NCBI RefSeq assembly: GCF_022539315.1
Contig: NC_066314.1
Location: 54,931,180 to 54,995,179, forward strand
DNA: 64,000 bases
Origin: Serinus canaria
Taxonomy: Eukaryota > Chordata > Aves > Passeriformes > Fringillidae
Direction of reading: 5' to 3'
The translations under genes and the position numbers were made by a program. Under the pieces are notes generated by a model, which was not told the DNA's origin, did no database searches, and saw nothing but the letters and a program-made list of their open reading frames with translations. Numbering within the stretch: position 1 is the first letter of the stretch; each line of letters opens with the position of its first letter. Positions 1-12,800 of this stretch are shown here, one piece after another.

Positions 1-2973
1 TCTGACTGCTGCCTTTGGCTGGGGACCTGCTCCTCTGCCTCAGGTCTTTCAGCATTACACCGACAAAATGGGTAACACAAGCATTCAGAAAAAGTGCCCA
101 GAAGTGGAACTGATTCAGAACAGAAATAAAACAGGAATACTTGGACTACCTGAACACACTCTCAACTTCCACTCCCAATCTCCAGTGTTCAGACAACAGG
201 AAAGCAGGCCATGGGAGAACCACTGCTATTAAGAAATCTTTCTTCTCAGCTGTGGGATTGTAGGCACTAAGGCTTCCAACAGACTTTTGCAGAGACACTC
301 CTTGCTGGCAGGAATGGACAGTTTGGGCAAATCCAGTTTTCTGTTTCAACACTTAAAGAAAGAATATTTTGGCTGGACTATGCTCTTTCCTAACGAGCTG
401 CAAAATGCCATTCCCTGCTGCAGCCCAAACCTGTGCAGTTGCTGGAGGCTCCCAAATACAATTCTATCATAAGCCCACACTGGAGGTCCAGCATGCTCTG
501 GACCAAGCCTTGTTCCTGAAAGAGGCTCTGCCAGAGCTGTGTAAAACTTGCAACCTGATTCTATGGGCAGATTGTTACATGGCCACTTCCTAAGGTTTGA
601 CCCAGGGTCCCTTGGGCTATCCTCTCCTCCAGGGCACAATCCCTGGAACACTTCCCATCCCTTTGCCAGGTCTCACCATGGTGCAGGAGTGGTTTTCCAG
701 CCCCATCACACTCTCTCACTCACTCCATCACCAGGCAATGAGGCACTTCCTTCTGTTTTTCAGGGAGCCAGGAACATCTGCATGCCCTAAGGGAAGGAAG
801 CAGTTTTTAGAAACACTTTTAAGTGTGAGCTTTGCATCTGTAATTCAAACCCACACTCTGCTGCCCCAGTGCTACCCAGTTTGCACCACAGAGTTGGGCT
901 TTGGCTTTGCTGCTGAGGTGAATTGAGAAGAGAAACCTCGGGGAGCTGGCAAGCAGCAGATAAATTTGGAGCAGAGTAAGGTAAAAATAGCAGGGTCCAA
1001 AGAAGGCCAAGCTGACTGCCTGGTTACTGTGAGCCTCTAAGCCAGAGGGAACCCCTGCCCCCCTGTTTGCACATACCCAAGCAGCAGCCTCATACCTCAG
1101 CTAGGCTCCTTTCCCAGGCAAAGTCAAACACCCAGAGATCACCTCAGATCAAAGGGAGCCGCCACTTGCCCAGGGCATGTGAGCATATACCAAGGATGTG
1201 TCTGCAGGGATGAAGGAATGGTCTGGCCCAGACCCAGAAAGTTTCAAAGCTTGGCTGAGAGACTCTGTCTCTCCTCCTCTGTGCCATGTCCCATCTCGAG
1301 CCACTGGCTTGACCATCCCCTTCAAGCCTGTCTAACTTACATCATTAATTCCTGCAGTGCTGCTACAGGAAAACAAGTACTACAAATGACTACACAAAAA
1401 ACACACAGAAAACTTCATAACTAACAGGAAAATATAAAACCAGGTTGCAGGAGGCCTCTGCAAAAACATGAAACTTTTGCCAAAGCAACTGCAGGATTTT
1501 TTGTTTGGTTTTATTTTTTCCCATTTCAGCCAAAAGTTTGTCATCCAAGAAAACCTACCTTGGCATACCCAAAGCCATTGGTTTTAGTTGAACTACTCAT
1601 GGGTTTCCATGTGCTTTGTAGTTCCAAGGTACAGATCAACGAGGTTGAGTGGGATATATTAAGTGGCAGCCAGGTCTTAGCAGCTCACTATCACACCTGG
1701 AGCTTGTAGGGCATTCAGAGAAGAGGGTATGAAGCAAATGTTGGCCTATTTCTCACCAAAGACTGTATCAAAGAGAGCACACCAAGAAAATTGCCCTGCC
1801 TGCAGAACATTGCAAAGTCTTCCCTTCAGGCCCTCCTAGTAGGGAGCTTTTGGGTGTAAATATGAGGAGTTTCTTCTAATGTCTTCATCTGATCTCCACG
1901 TCAAGACACGTACATAACAGAACAGAAAATTCAAGTCCTCAGGAAAAACTTTATGAAAACTGCTGTGGCTGATGTATTCCCAGCATCTGCCACTTTAATC
2001 CTCTCTTGTTGGAAAAGAAAGGAGCTCAGCAACAGGCTGGTAATTAATTCTGCAACAATACTCAATAAGGAAAAGTTTGGTTTTAATAAACAGAACTGCT
2101 GATTTAACGCAAACATATTCAGTTAGAGGGACATCTCAAAATTATTTTTATTAGAAGCAAGAACGAAGCAATAACAACCACACTCTACAGGAAGTATTAC
2201 TTGCTGTCTGGTGATTAATAAACCCCAGGAAAGAATAAAATGGATGGTCTAAATTTTTCTTCCCTGTTTCCCATAAACTGAAACACACAAAGGAAATAAA
2301 TGCCTATGGTGAAACCAAAGCCAAAATTTTGCTCTGAACTTATGTTATTATGGGAGTGTCTTGAGATGCCCCTCCCCAAGGAGCTCAAGTGATTTCTTAT
2401 AATGGTGATAGAGGAACAATGGGGAAGACTTCTAAAACAGTGGAGACTTTATCCAGTTTTTATAAACTGTCTGTCGAGCAGAGAAAGATTTCCTCCCCTG
2501 CTGGTCTCTGCGGCTGCAGCTCCAGCAGAAAGCAGTGGGAGCTCAGGCACAAGCAGCCTCAGTTAGCAGCAGCAGCTAGTCCCTACCAAAACATGCTAAA
2601 GAATGTGCTAAAATTCAATTGCAATATTTCTCCCCAAAACATTTAGCTCAACAGGAAATACAATGTCATACGGGAAATAAAAGTTTTTATTTCTTTTCAT
2701 TACCCTTTGGGTTTCAGTAAACTGTTGGAAAACAAGCTACAGAATACCCCTGGATGTTCATCTCTGAATTCTTCTTTTGCCAAAAATATCCTCTCTTCAA
2801 ATCTGCCTGGCAATATATTTTGAGGAATCAACCTGTCATCGAGAATGTGCCAGACACATGTTATGACCTCGATGCCAGACCACAACTGGAGGTCATATGG
2901 GTTTTTGGCTGCCAGAAAGGGCTTTCTCTGAGCCCTTGGGCTGCACAGTTCAGCTCTCACCATCTCAGGCCTT
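1..2973. other. Gene-free stretch, nothing recognised
   Basis: I read all frames and found only short open frames with no protein family signature, no convincing exon with matching splice sites, and no clear repeat. It is probably intergenic or intronic DNA. An exon of a conserved gene could be missed without an alignment. Confidence 0.5.
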
Positions 2974-3522
2974 GCTGTGGTCTAGCCCCAGCCAGCAACC
3001 AAACAGCACAGTCACTCCCACCAATGGGATCAGGGAGAGAATAGGAAGGATAAAAGCCAGGATACTTGTGGGTGGAAATAAAGGCAGTTTAATAGGGAAA
3101 GCAAAAGCCACACACAAAAGCAAAGTAAAACAAGGAGCAGGCAGGTGTTCAGCACCTCCAGGAGAGCAGGGCCCTGTCCCATGGAATAGTGACTTGGGAA
3201 GACAAACACCATTGCCCCAAATGTCCCTGCCCTTCCTCCCTCTTCCTCCCCCTTTACATACTGAGCATGATATCATAGTGTCTGGAGCATCCCTTGGGTC
3301 AGTCAGGGTCACCTGTCCTGGCTGTGTCTCTTCCCAAACTCCCAGGTACCCCCAGCCACCCCCCCAGCACGGCCTTTGAGGGGCAGGAAAGGCTTAGGCT
3401 CTGTGTAATCCTTGCTCAGCAATAACAACATCACCTCTGTGTTATCAGCCCTGTGTGCAGCACAGATCCAAACTACAGCCTAATTCCAGCCCCTGGGAAG
3501 GAAACTAACTCCAGCACAGGTC
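2974..3522 (-). mobile_element. Avian ERVL-type LTR, minus strand
   Basis: Read on the minus strand this matches the layout and much of the wording of a widespread avian ERVL LTR that I know. It starts with a TGTGCTGGAGTTAG-like head. A GATAACAC block and an ATTGCTGAGCA block follow, then a TATA-like region near 3252-3265. An ATTAAA polyadenylation signal lies at 3088-3093, before a downstream 'TTTATTTCCACCCAC' segment. The end is 'TGGCTGGGGCTAGACCACAGCA' shortened at 2974. The length of about 550 bp fits. The ends are approximate and I could not confirm a target duplication. A broken copy of the same family lies near 17.5 kb. Two short frames inside it on the minus strand are not genes. Confidence 0.75.
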
Positions 3523-5615
3523 CCTAAAAAGAGGCATGTGTCCAAGTCTGACATTGCAAAGAAACAACCTGGAAACCTTTATGAAGATTTCAAGTGCTCT
3601 GATGAAGATGACAGAGAAAGAGAGAGTCCAGATGGATTTGCAGTCAGACACTGGTTTAAAAACAAACAAAAAGATTGCAGTAATTTAAATATGTTTGTCC
3701 AGACCTCTCCTCTACACACTATGGATACAAATCTCTCCCTTGCACCACATCAGGAAGTTTTGAGAGGAGTCATTAAGTCATCTCTGTATTTGATGTCCCC
3801 TTTTTGAGTGTCATCTTCCTTTCCACAGGCAAAATCCCCCAAGCCCAGCTGTGATATTCCTGTGCTGCATCCATCAGTCACTATAGACACTGCTTCTTGC
3901 TTGCACCACAGCAGTTGGAACAGGGAATCCTCAGCTGGCATGTGAAAACTGCCTTTTCTAGACAGCTGGAATTTCTGTAGCAGCCCCCTCTGAAATGAGG
4001 CTGTCTGAAGTGTAGAAGTCACAAATATGTAAAAGAGGAGGTAGAAACATTCCAGATCAAAGCAATGGGCAGAGGGGGGTTGTTTGCTTTTAAGTTCAGA
4101 GTTGAGGGTGCCATTGGGGTTTTGCTTTGTTTTGCTTTGTTTTTTGAGCAGCACAGGGACAGTGGAGTCAGTCCAATGTGATTCAAAGGCAAAAGAGTTG
4201 GCAAAGGTCCCATGTGCCAGGAGCATGTGGCAGTCATGGCAGAGCTGCAAACTCCCTTGTGCCCATGGATTTTACTCAAGCAAGTCGTTCACCAGTCCCA
4301 CACAGGGCTCTGCTTATTATTAGCCCAGGCCATGCTGCAAGTTTCAGTGCCAGAGTCAGCAGTGTGAAAGGCCCAAAGAATTTGTGCCCAAGTAGCTCTT
4401 CTGTGGCAGAGGAACTACTGGCACACCTGCACAACACCATGAGAGCAAAAGACTGTTCTGAGTCCAAGATGAAAAGGATTTTTTACACATTTTACTCATC
4501 CTGTTTTCAGTTTCTGCCTCAAAAATGAAACTCTGACTCTTTATTTCTCATTCTTTAGGTGCTGGATGCTCAGTAGTTACCCCTCATACCTCCATGAGGG
4601 CTTTGGCTGTGCTCCAGGACCAAATAGTAATAGATGGAAGATACAAGACACAACAAGAACATTGTGTGGCACAAACACCAAACTATACAAATGTCCCAGA
4701 CTCCATGATTGTCTTAGGTCTAATATATTCCCAGCAAATTTGCCATAAACAGATAAAATCCCTAAGAAATCAGAGCTACCAATGGTACTCCAGGAGAGGG
4801 ACAGGAGGGATTTGAGCAATATATTTCATCAGTTTGACAGAAATCGAGGTATAGAGTAAGTTACTCTCATGACACTTATAAGGCAAGTCTGAAAAAAAGC
4901 AGGAGGAGATAATTTTGTAATTCTCAGTGTGAATCCACAAAATAAAGAGCTTTATTCTTTGAAATAGAAAACAATCATTTATTCCAGCTGTGTTCACATC
5001 CTTTTTGCCTTCCAGGGTTAATCTGAAAAGCTTTTAGCTAAGATTAATGTATATCCAGCTGTCTCCGGATTTTTCTGTTCTATCCAAAAATTGACATACA
5101 GCAAACAAACAAACAAATATTGGCAATAACATATTAGCAAGAAAAGGAACATTCCAGTTCAAACACAATTCCCACGGCATTGCCTTTCACTGTGGAAGAA
5201 TAAAGCCAATTGAATTTCTTTTCTAAAGGGAAAAAAAATTGAGATGGGGTGAAGAAAGGTACACTGCTAATTTATAGTATTGCTCAGAAGACAAGGAGAT
5301 TAAAAGGTTTAAGAGCTGGGAGTATGAAATTGCTCGTTGCCTGCATGGTACGTGTGGAGATACCACCAGTGGGGAAACTGGTGCTAACAATGCCACAATG
5401 GTTTTACCTCATACCAGCAAACCTTTTATAACCTTCTGCAGGAGAACACAACCTTCACTTCAATGTGCTTAGTCACTCCTTGCTGCCCCAGCCAATTCCT
5501 GTTCTCCTCCATAGGATGTTAATTAGGCAACTGTTTGCCCTCACGTAGCTGTTAAGATCCGTTTATTAAAATTTTTAGAGATGCCTCTGCCTGAATTAGT
5601 GCAAATAAGATTATA
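3523..5615. other. Gene-free stretch with a (CAAA)n run
   Basis: No gene is recognised here. A short (CAAA)4 microsatellite lies at 5102-5117. The frame at 3538-3807 has no recognisable domain and no splice or promoter context. Confidence 0.5.
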
Positions 5616-6150
5616 TGCCAAAGTCAACAGTATGGATTTTATTTAACAGTAAACCTGAGAGAGAGAGAGAAATAGAAAAGACTGGAGGGAGAGAGAGATA
5701 GTGACAGAGACAGATTAAGCAGAAAATATCATCACTCTGTGGATCCCAACAGCATCCCATTTATACTCTCAATCCTGTCTTCTTAGTGGTGAGGGTCCCC
5801 CAAAAAACATAGAGTTCATGGATCAATATACATTTGGGCTAGGTGGGAACACCCAGATGCCTCCCCTGAGGGTTCAGGTTTGACACTGTCTTGCAAGACC
5901 CTGGATCAGTTGCATCACTTTGCATTGTGTGCAGTCTTCTGCTGCAAAGCCTCAGGAATCGGTCTGGGAGGTGCTTTGGGAGTCTTTGATGGACTATGAC
6001 CCCCTTAGCAGCCAGTTTTGCTGAAGAAGTTCTTCACCAAAATACCACAGAACAAAAAATTAACCATCATGGAACTGCACCTGTCAAAGCTGAGAAGTTC
6101 AGCATGAACACCTGTAATCAGAGCAGAGAGAAAAAGCTGACCAAGACTGC
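5616..6150 (-). mobile_element. Possible LTR, minus strand
   Basis: The left edge begins TGCCAAAGTCAAC. On the minus strand it would end in GGCA, with an AATAAA signal about 20 bases inside (plus strand TTTATTT near 5640). This is followed by a purine-rich GA stretch (5657-5700) and moderately GC-rich text. The plan resembles bird LTRs that I know, but the right end is not defined and I see no target duplication. It could equally be unique sequence with a GA microsatellite. Confidence 0.35.
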
Positions 6151-6373
6151 ACCAATGAGCTTACCTTGATCTGGCCTCAACATGGCAGTTATGGATGTAT
6201 CTTTCAAGTCCTTCTGGATTCCTTGATGCACTGTCAAATACAGCCTATGTGTATTTGGCTTACTATATTTTACTTGTAGCTTTCCATTTACTTAGTCATC
6301 ATCTGGAATTTTATTCAGGGCAAAGTTGCTGTAATTTCGTCATTTCACAGCTGACATTGTATCACCCTTCCTT

Positions 6374-6440
6374 AAAAAAACAAAACAAAAAAAAACCAAA
6401 AACCAACCAAACAAACAAAAAACAAAAACAAAACCAAAAA
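6374..6440. repeat. A/C-rich simple repeat
   Basis: A run of short A tracts broken by C and CC, of the (CAAAA)n type. Any open frame across it is low complexity and not a gene. Confidence 0.85.
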
Positions 6441-7783
6441 TACTGTGCTTGCTTTTTAAAGCACCTTTAGTGTTGCTCTATGTTTAATTAACCGCCAACA
6501 ACAGGCCCTGGAATGTTTTTCTTTCTGAGATTATGAAGGACTCATTTCCAACTCTTTGGAAAAAACACAACCAGAGGCAAGGTTAACTTTCCAGAGGAGC
6601 ACCACAGAATGGTGGAGGAAGTCTGTGGTGTGGTGTGAGGTTAAATGAAGGCTGTGCAGAAATGCTGGCCAGCGTGAGTAGTACGGATAAGGTCAAGCCT
6701 GTAGGGACAAAAGAGAATTAAACTTTTTAACTGAGTTTTTTCAGAGAAAAATACTGCTTCAATTCTACCAAAATTGGAAGAAAAAAATCTCATGAAAATG
6801 AAGCTGGACCTTATTATATCCCAAATGTTTCAGAAAGACACATTCCAAAATGGATTTTTAAAAAAATCCCCAATCTTTCAGGCTGTGTGCACCCCAATAA
6901 ATTTTCCTCTTGAGCTTAAAATGGAAATAAAATATATTCTTGCACACAGTCTCTGCAAATACTGAACTTGGTGTGAGGAGCAGGAGCTCTCCCCAGATCA
7001 CAGCTTTTTTTCAGATTAAACCAAGCTGTTCTCTGATCAGCGCTGCAAGTGGATATATAACTTTAGATACTACTCAAGTCCTTGTCTTTGGTGATCCACA
7101 GAAAATGTGCATCTGTTACAGCAAAAGGGAAGTTTAATTGGAGCTGAAGAAGCTCTAGTTTTCAGGCTGGGTTCCTCATGTCAGCAGCTAGTGCAAGAAC
7201 CAGGATGAATGAGTGTTTTCCACCACCTTCCTTTGTGGGGCTGTAAAAAGATCAGTCTTAAATGATATCACACAAGAAACTTTTACTAGTGTTTTTCTAA
7301 ATAAAGATTGATTTTTTCCGACATCAACTTACAAGGAAAATTCTTCAGGATGATCAGTTCTAAAGAGATGTAAAGGCTGACAAGGAAAGGAAATTCAAAC
7401 TTCATAGAAGCTGTGGAAATATTCGCCTATTGTGTAAAAACCCTAAAATATGAATCTGTTTACTTTTTGGGGGGCCTGGTGGTGTTTGCCTGTGAAACCA
7501 CAAGCCTTGCCAAATCCAAACCAATCAGCCCTGAGGAACAATTGAAAAATGTACACAAAGAGGGAAACATTACCAAATGTGGCAGAGCACTGCAATATCC
7601 AAGCACCTCCAAATGGCCTGGTAAAGGTACCAGGGCTAAGTGATAACAGATGTGTACCAAAAAATCCAATTAAAAAAAAAAAAGACAACAACAGAGCGAA
7701 GGACTTTAAAATGTAAATGTCTTGGACAAAATAACATGTCAATATAGTTAAAACTAGTAATGACATTATATTGTTTGAATTTC

Positions 7784-7900
7784 AATGCAGATACTGTGCA
7801 CGTGGAAAGCAGCAAGTCACCTTTAAATAGCATTTCACTTCTAAAGGGAAATAAATACAAGAACCAAAAAGCAAACAAGAAAAAACCTTTTTCACAGACA
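7784..7900 (+). repeat. Direct repeat copy A
   Basis: About 117 bp that match 9714-9833 in the same orientation at roughly 85% by eye. The shared blocks include CACCTTTAAATAGCATTTCA and AAATAAATACAAGAAC, followed by an A-rich tail. It may be a low-copy dispersed repeat or an old local duplication. Confidence 0.75.
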
Positions 7901-9713
7901 TGCAGGTTGAAAAGAGGCTCAGATATTGGTGCCATTACTGGATCCCTGCTCCAATACTACTTCTACGTCCTCCTTTGCTGCTTATTTCTAGTTGCTGTTG
8001 CTTGAGAGTGCAGCAATTCAGAAACATATCAGACACATCTGATGTGTATCCAAAAACCTGAGGGTTTAATATGGATTAAATCACTGAATGTCCTCTCAGT
8101 AATACCAAAATCTGGCCAAGTATCAGTAGACCACAAAAAAAAAATGGGTATTCATGATCTTCTAGCCCCCCTCAAGATGCTGCTCCCAAATCTGTCAAGG
8201 CTCTTCTGCCCCCTCTGAAGGGCTGTAAAATTTATCCTCAGGAAGAATTCCAGGCTGATCTTTTCTTACTTCCAGAAATCTGAGCCTACCCTGAAGCTGT
8301 GGGATTTCCATTGCAGCACCCTCCCCTGCAACTGGCCTACTCCTCACATCTTCTAGCAATTTTGTCTTGGCAGGTTTTCTGCAAGGAAGCAGACTGCAAG
8401 AAGTAGACTTGTTCTCCTAAAACACATGCATGTAAAAAAATAGTTGGGGTCCTTTGAGTTCAAACAAATACTCTTCAACTGTTTTTCTTTGCATGGAAAG
8501 CTCAATAACTGGCTCCTCTAAAAAGCCAAAGTGCAGATGTTGAGGTATTGCTTCAAAAATTCAGCTTTTGCTGTTTCTCAGCGTTGGGTGCACATGTGAT
8601 CTCACTGCAACCCGCACACTCAGCTGAGGCTCCAGCAGCTTCACAGGTCAAAATAAACACAATAAACCACAGAAAATCAATATATGCTGCATGAGATACT
8701 CGCCTCTTCTTCAAGGGAAATTCTATTTAACAGACTTCCTGCTTTATTATTTTTGACAGCATCTGTCTCATTTTATCAGGCTTTTTCCCCAGCAACATAG
8801 AGCATTCTGCAGCTCCCTTGCACAGTTAAAACAACAAATCATGAAAATGAGATGCAGACAAGCAAGCAAGGGGTTGAGACTGTCCACATCTGCAGAGCTG
8901 ACGGAGTATGGTTCCTTCATGTCTGTTAACTAAGGGCTCACTGGTGGCATGGAAGTACATTGGAATCACTTGGGTGGGAAGCAGCACCCCAGACCAATTG
9001 GATTCCCAAAACCTGGGAGAGATGCAGAGATGCCCTGCAGTCTGCTGCTGCCCAGCATGCTTCCTGTGGCTCCAGGATTTCCATTTGTGGCAGATTCATT
9101 ATCATGGCAACTTTCTTAGCTTCTTCATCTTTTCATACCAAATTGCTGACAATATTAGGAAATGGTAATCACTACTTGTTACCCACTTCATTTTTCACTT
9201 ACTTTGGTTTATTTTCACTTAGTCTTTTTCTTCTTCCTCCTTTTATTGCCTTCTTTTCTCAACTGTGTAACTGCATCAAAATTTAAACGTCTTTAAAGAT
9301 TAAATTACATGTATAAAGAAAAGCAAGGCAGCAGGCTAAAGGTATATCAATTACTGTTGCCTCACAATCACAAATGACAAAATACAGAGCAGCTGCAGCT
9401 TCTAAAACATTTCCCAAAAAAGGATGGGTTTTTCCTCTACCAGCATTAAAGGAGAATTTCATGTCCCCATTGTGGCTGGTTTGCATTCTTCTGTTTCCAC
9501 TGTAACACAGAGCCCAACAAGCTTGTGTACACAAAAGGCCACAGACAAAACCCCCTGCTCAGTCCCTCTGTCCATCCACTATGCATACCCAGATTATCTG
9601 GAGCATTAATGAGTTGTCAGCTCAGGACTTGCTGAAATAGCATAACTTCATGAGGAACTTATTAAACACAGCTCAAAGTCAAACAGACCTCTGCCCGTAC
9701 TTTCCAAAATCTT
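7901..9713. other. Gene-free stretch between direct repeats
   Basis: No gene or repeat family is recognised between the two repeat copies. Confidence 0.5.
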
Positions 9714-9833
9714 AATGCAGGTATAGTATGTGTGGAAGGCAGCACATCACCTTTAAATAGCATTTCACTTCCAAAGTGAAATAAATACAAGAACAAAAAA
9801 GCAAACAAACAAAAAAAACTCCTTCTTACAAAC
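9714..9833 (+). repeat. Direct repeat copy B
   Basis: Partner of 7784-7900, same strand, about 1.93 kb away. It also ends in an A-rich tail (AAACAAACAAAAAAAA). Open frames on the opposite strand of both copies give similar phenylalanine-rich peptides only because the DNA is related. Confidence 0.75.
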
Positions 9834-12800
9834 AGTTTTCCACCAGTGTACAGAAAGCAAACAGAACAGATAAAGCCAGTGCCTTGGACTGAAATACTTC
9901 CCATGCAGCAGACAAGTTGAAGTGTAAATGCAGGCAGTTCCAGAGCCACAGTGATGGCAGGAATCTTGGTGGGTCACCTTATCTACACCCAGGGCACACA
10001 ACAGGACCAAGGCCAGCCCAACAGGCTGGCCTGACCCACACAGACCAAACCCCAGCCAGGGAGAAGCCTCTATCTCCCAAGGGCAGCTGCTCCTGTGCTC
10101 CCCCAGCCCAGCACACACTGCCCAGGGATGTTCTTTAGAGCCTGTGAGATTCCTCAGAACGTCATTTACTACTGCCCAGCTCTGTACCTGGCATAAGAAA
10201 GGATGGCTAACTTATTCCTTTTTTATACAAAATCACTCAGCTGATTCCCCTGCCACCTGGGGATGATGATACAATCCCACTGCCTGACACTTCACCAACA
10301 AGGAACTGGTTGTGTTTTCACTAAGGATGTTCATAGGGCTATGCAGAAAAAAGAGAGCATTAGTCTACGTATATTAGATATTACATATCTGACACTGGCT
10401 CTTTATGTAGTCTCACTAAACAGCTTTTAAACATCACTGAGCTGTTACCACCCAGGACTCACCTTTCAAGAAGTGAAATCCTGCCACATCCCATCTTTCC
10501 ACACCACTTAATCCCTCTGCCCAGGTGCAGAGAATCCACCCACCTATCCATGTATATCAGCCAGTCACCAAACTGGAGGGAAATGTTCAGCACAGGGGAT
10601 GGAAGTTTCCCCCAGCAGACACCAAACAGCATCTGTGCCAAGCCAAATAATCAATTGAATCGTTGGGAAATGTCATCCCATACTGGTTTTGTCTTGAAGC
10701 ATAAATACACATTAAAGAGCAGCCTCAATTGAAATGCCCTGCTATTTTCAGAAGTCCTTTTGTGTTTGCAGGTGGCTAATGCTGTCTTTGCCAACCTGCT
10801 CTACTTTTCCCGACAGCTCTCCACTCCTCACATCCCCACTGTGCTGCCCAGACCTGGTGCTGTCCATCAATTCTCATTACGGGGTGGGGGGGAGACGCCT
10901 CTTGGAAGTCACTATCACAGAGAGAAGAGACAGCCGCAAAGCTGAAACATATACAAGAATGGGCTATATACAGAATTTTTCTCAGAGGCGCAAAAATAAG
11001 AAGCTGGGAATAAGTTACTTGGAAGCTAAGCCGAACCTGAAGTTTGAAGACAAAAAAGGGCCAAATGCCAGTGAGAAAATTTTACTTGAAGGCTTCCCAC
11101 AAGGGCCCCTGGACCACTTTGGTCACAGTCTGGTGCCTCCTTGGGGTCACCTGCAGCTACAATGACGGTCAGTGTTTTCTCAATACTGTGTTACAAAATA
11201 TTGTCACACAGGATTCCCAGCAGCCATTTGGCATCACACAGCTGTAGAGGCAAAGGGACACAGGCAGGGGACAGAAGTTCACAACAGACACAGAGTAATT
11301 GCTGCATTTCAACGAGTTGACCAAAACAAAAACTCTTTGGTAGAAAGAAATTACTGATGTCACAAACAGAGGTAAAATACAATTGATAGGAAGGAAAGAA
11401 GTCCTCTCCAGACAGGATTGTCAGTAGTTTTGAGGTTAAAAGAAAGGGGAAGGCAAAAAAGAGGTATAAATTCTAAAAATCTATATGTTAAGTATACTTA
11501 CATATTCAGCTGGGAAGGCTTTGTAGCTCTGTGTGCTGGAATTCATCATTATTGGAAAAAATTAAAAAGGAGCTTTTTCCAGCTAAAAGATGGGATCTGA
11601 ATCAGCAATGCAGCCAGCCACAGATGTAAAAAATAGGAAAACAATGGAACGTTAGTGTATTTTGGTTTACCTGCCACAGCAGCCTGGAGGAAGAGAAGTC
11701 TCTGTAGCTTCTTGGCCCCTGGGGTTTCACAAAGGGTATATTTAATCTATTTGCCCTAACCTCTAAGTTAAAAGAAAATCCACACTGCAGCCTCCAGCCT
11801 TTCAGAGCTCCTGACAGAAAAAAGGCCACTGAGTTTGCCAGTCTTCCCTAGGATTTTCTCCGGAGAGCTTGGAAACTGCAGGTTTTTGTGCCTGGTTTGC
11901 ACTACAGCACAAGGAGCCAAGTACAAGGGTCATGCTCTGCAGATGGTGCTAGATGGATGCCAGACAAACTCTTCATTTTACTGTCCAGGACCGCCACTAA
12001 GCTTTTGCTTCCCTGTCAAACTTGCAAGGCATCCAACAAGAGCAATTTACCAGCTAGAGGGATGTGTTTTTCCTGTGCAAAATCAGGTCTTAAGTTTGCT
12101 CATTCTCCTCACGTAGCACAACTGGCAGAAGTAACAGAGAGAGATCAAAAGGAAAAGAAACTACATGAGAAAAGATGAAGTATGAAATAATGCCGGTAAC
12201 AGACAAGCTGCAATTCATGATCAAAGGAATGAATCTGGCCCAAACTATATAAATAAAGAAGAATCTTCCCCCATTTCTGAAAGGAAGAATTCGTTGTTTG
12301 CCCTCATATCACACAATCCTTTAAAGTGCAGATATGCTTAGGTAGCTGAAAGGGAAAAAAAAGTAACAGAGCACCTCAAATTTTGTCTATTTTGCTTTAT
12401 TTATCATGAAAGAGGGTTCTCCCGGGACCTCACTGCTTTCCTATTCATGTTATGCATAATCCACAAAATAAATAATCAAACCCCAGAGCATTTTCCATTC
12501 CACCTAAACAAGGTAGCGCCAAAACAAGGTCTCCTGACCATTACCAGCTCAAAGCAAAGAGTCCTTAGCAGCCAGATCAGCACTGCATGCCCCACACATT
12601 TCACCTCCACAGTCGCAGAGTGGATTTGTGAGACAGATATGTCCCACGACCATCTCCCAGGGAAGGCAGAACCCACCCCATGGGGCTTCCTGGTCCCTTG
12701 AATTCAGCTGGAGCAAGAGGCTCAGAGGGGGTTTGATGAGGAGGTGGTGGAAGCACATGGAAAGAAATGGTTTTCCACCCATACAAACTGACCTCAAAGC

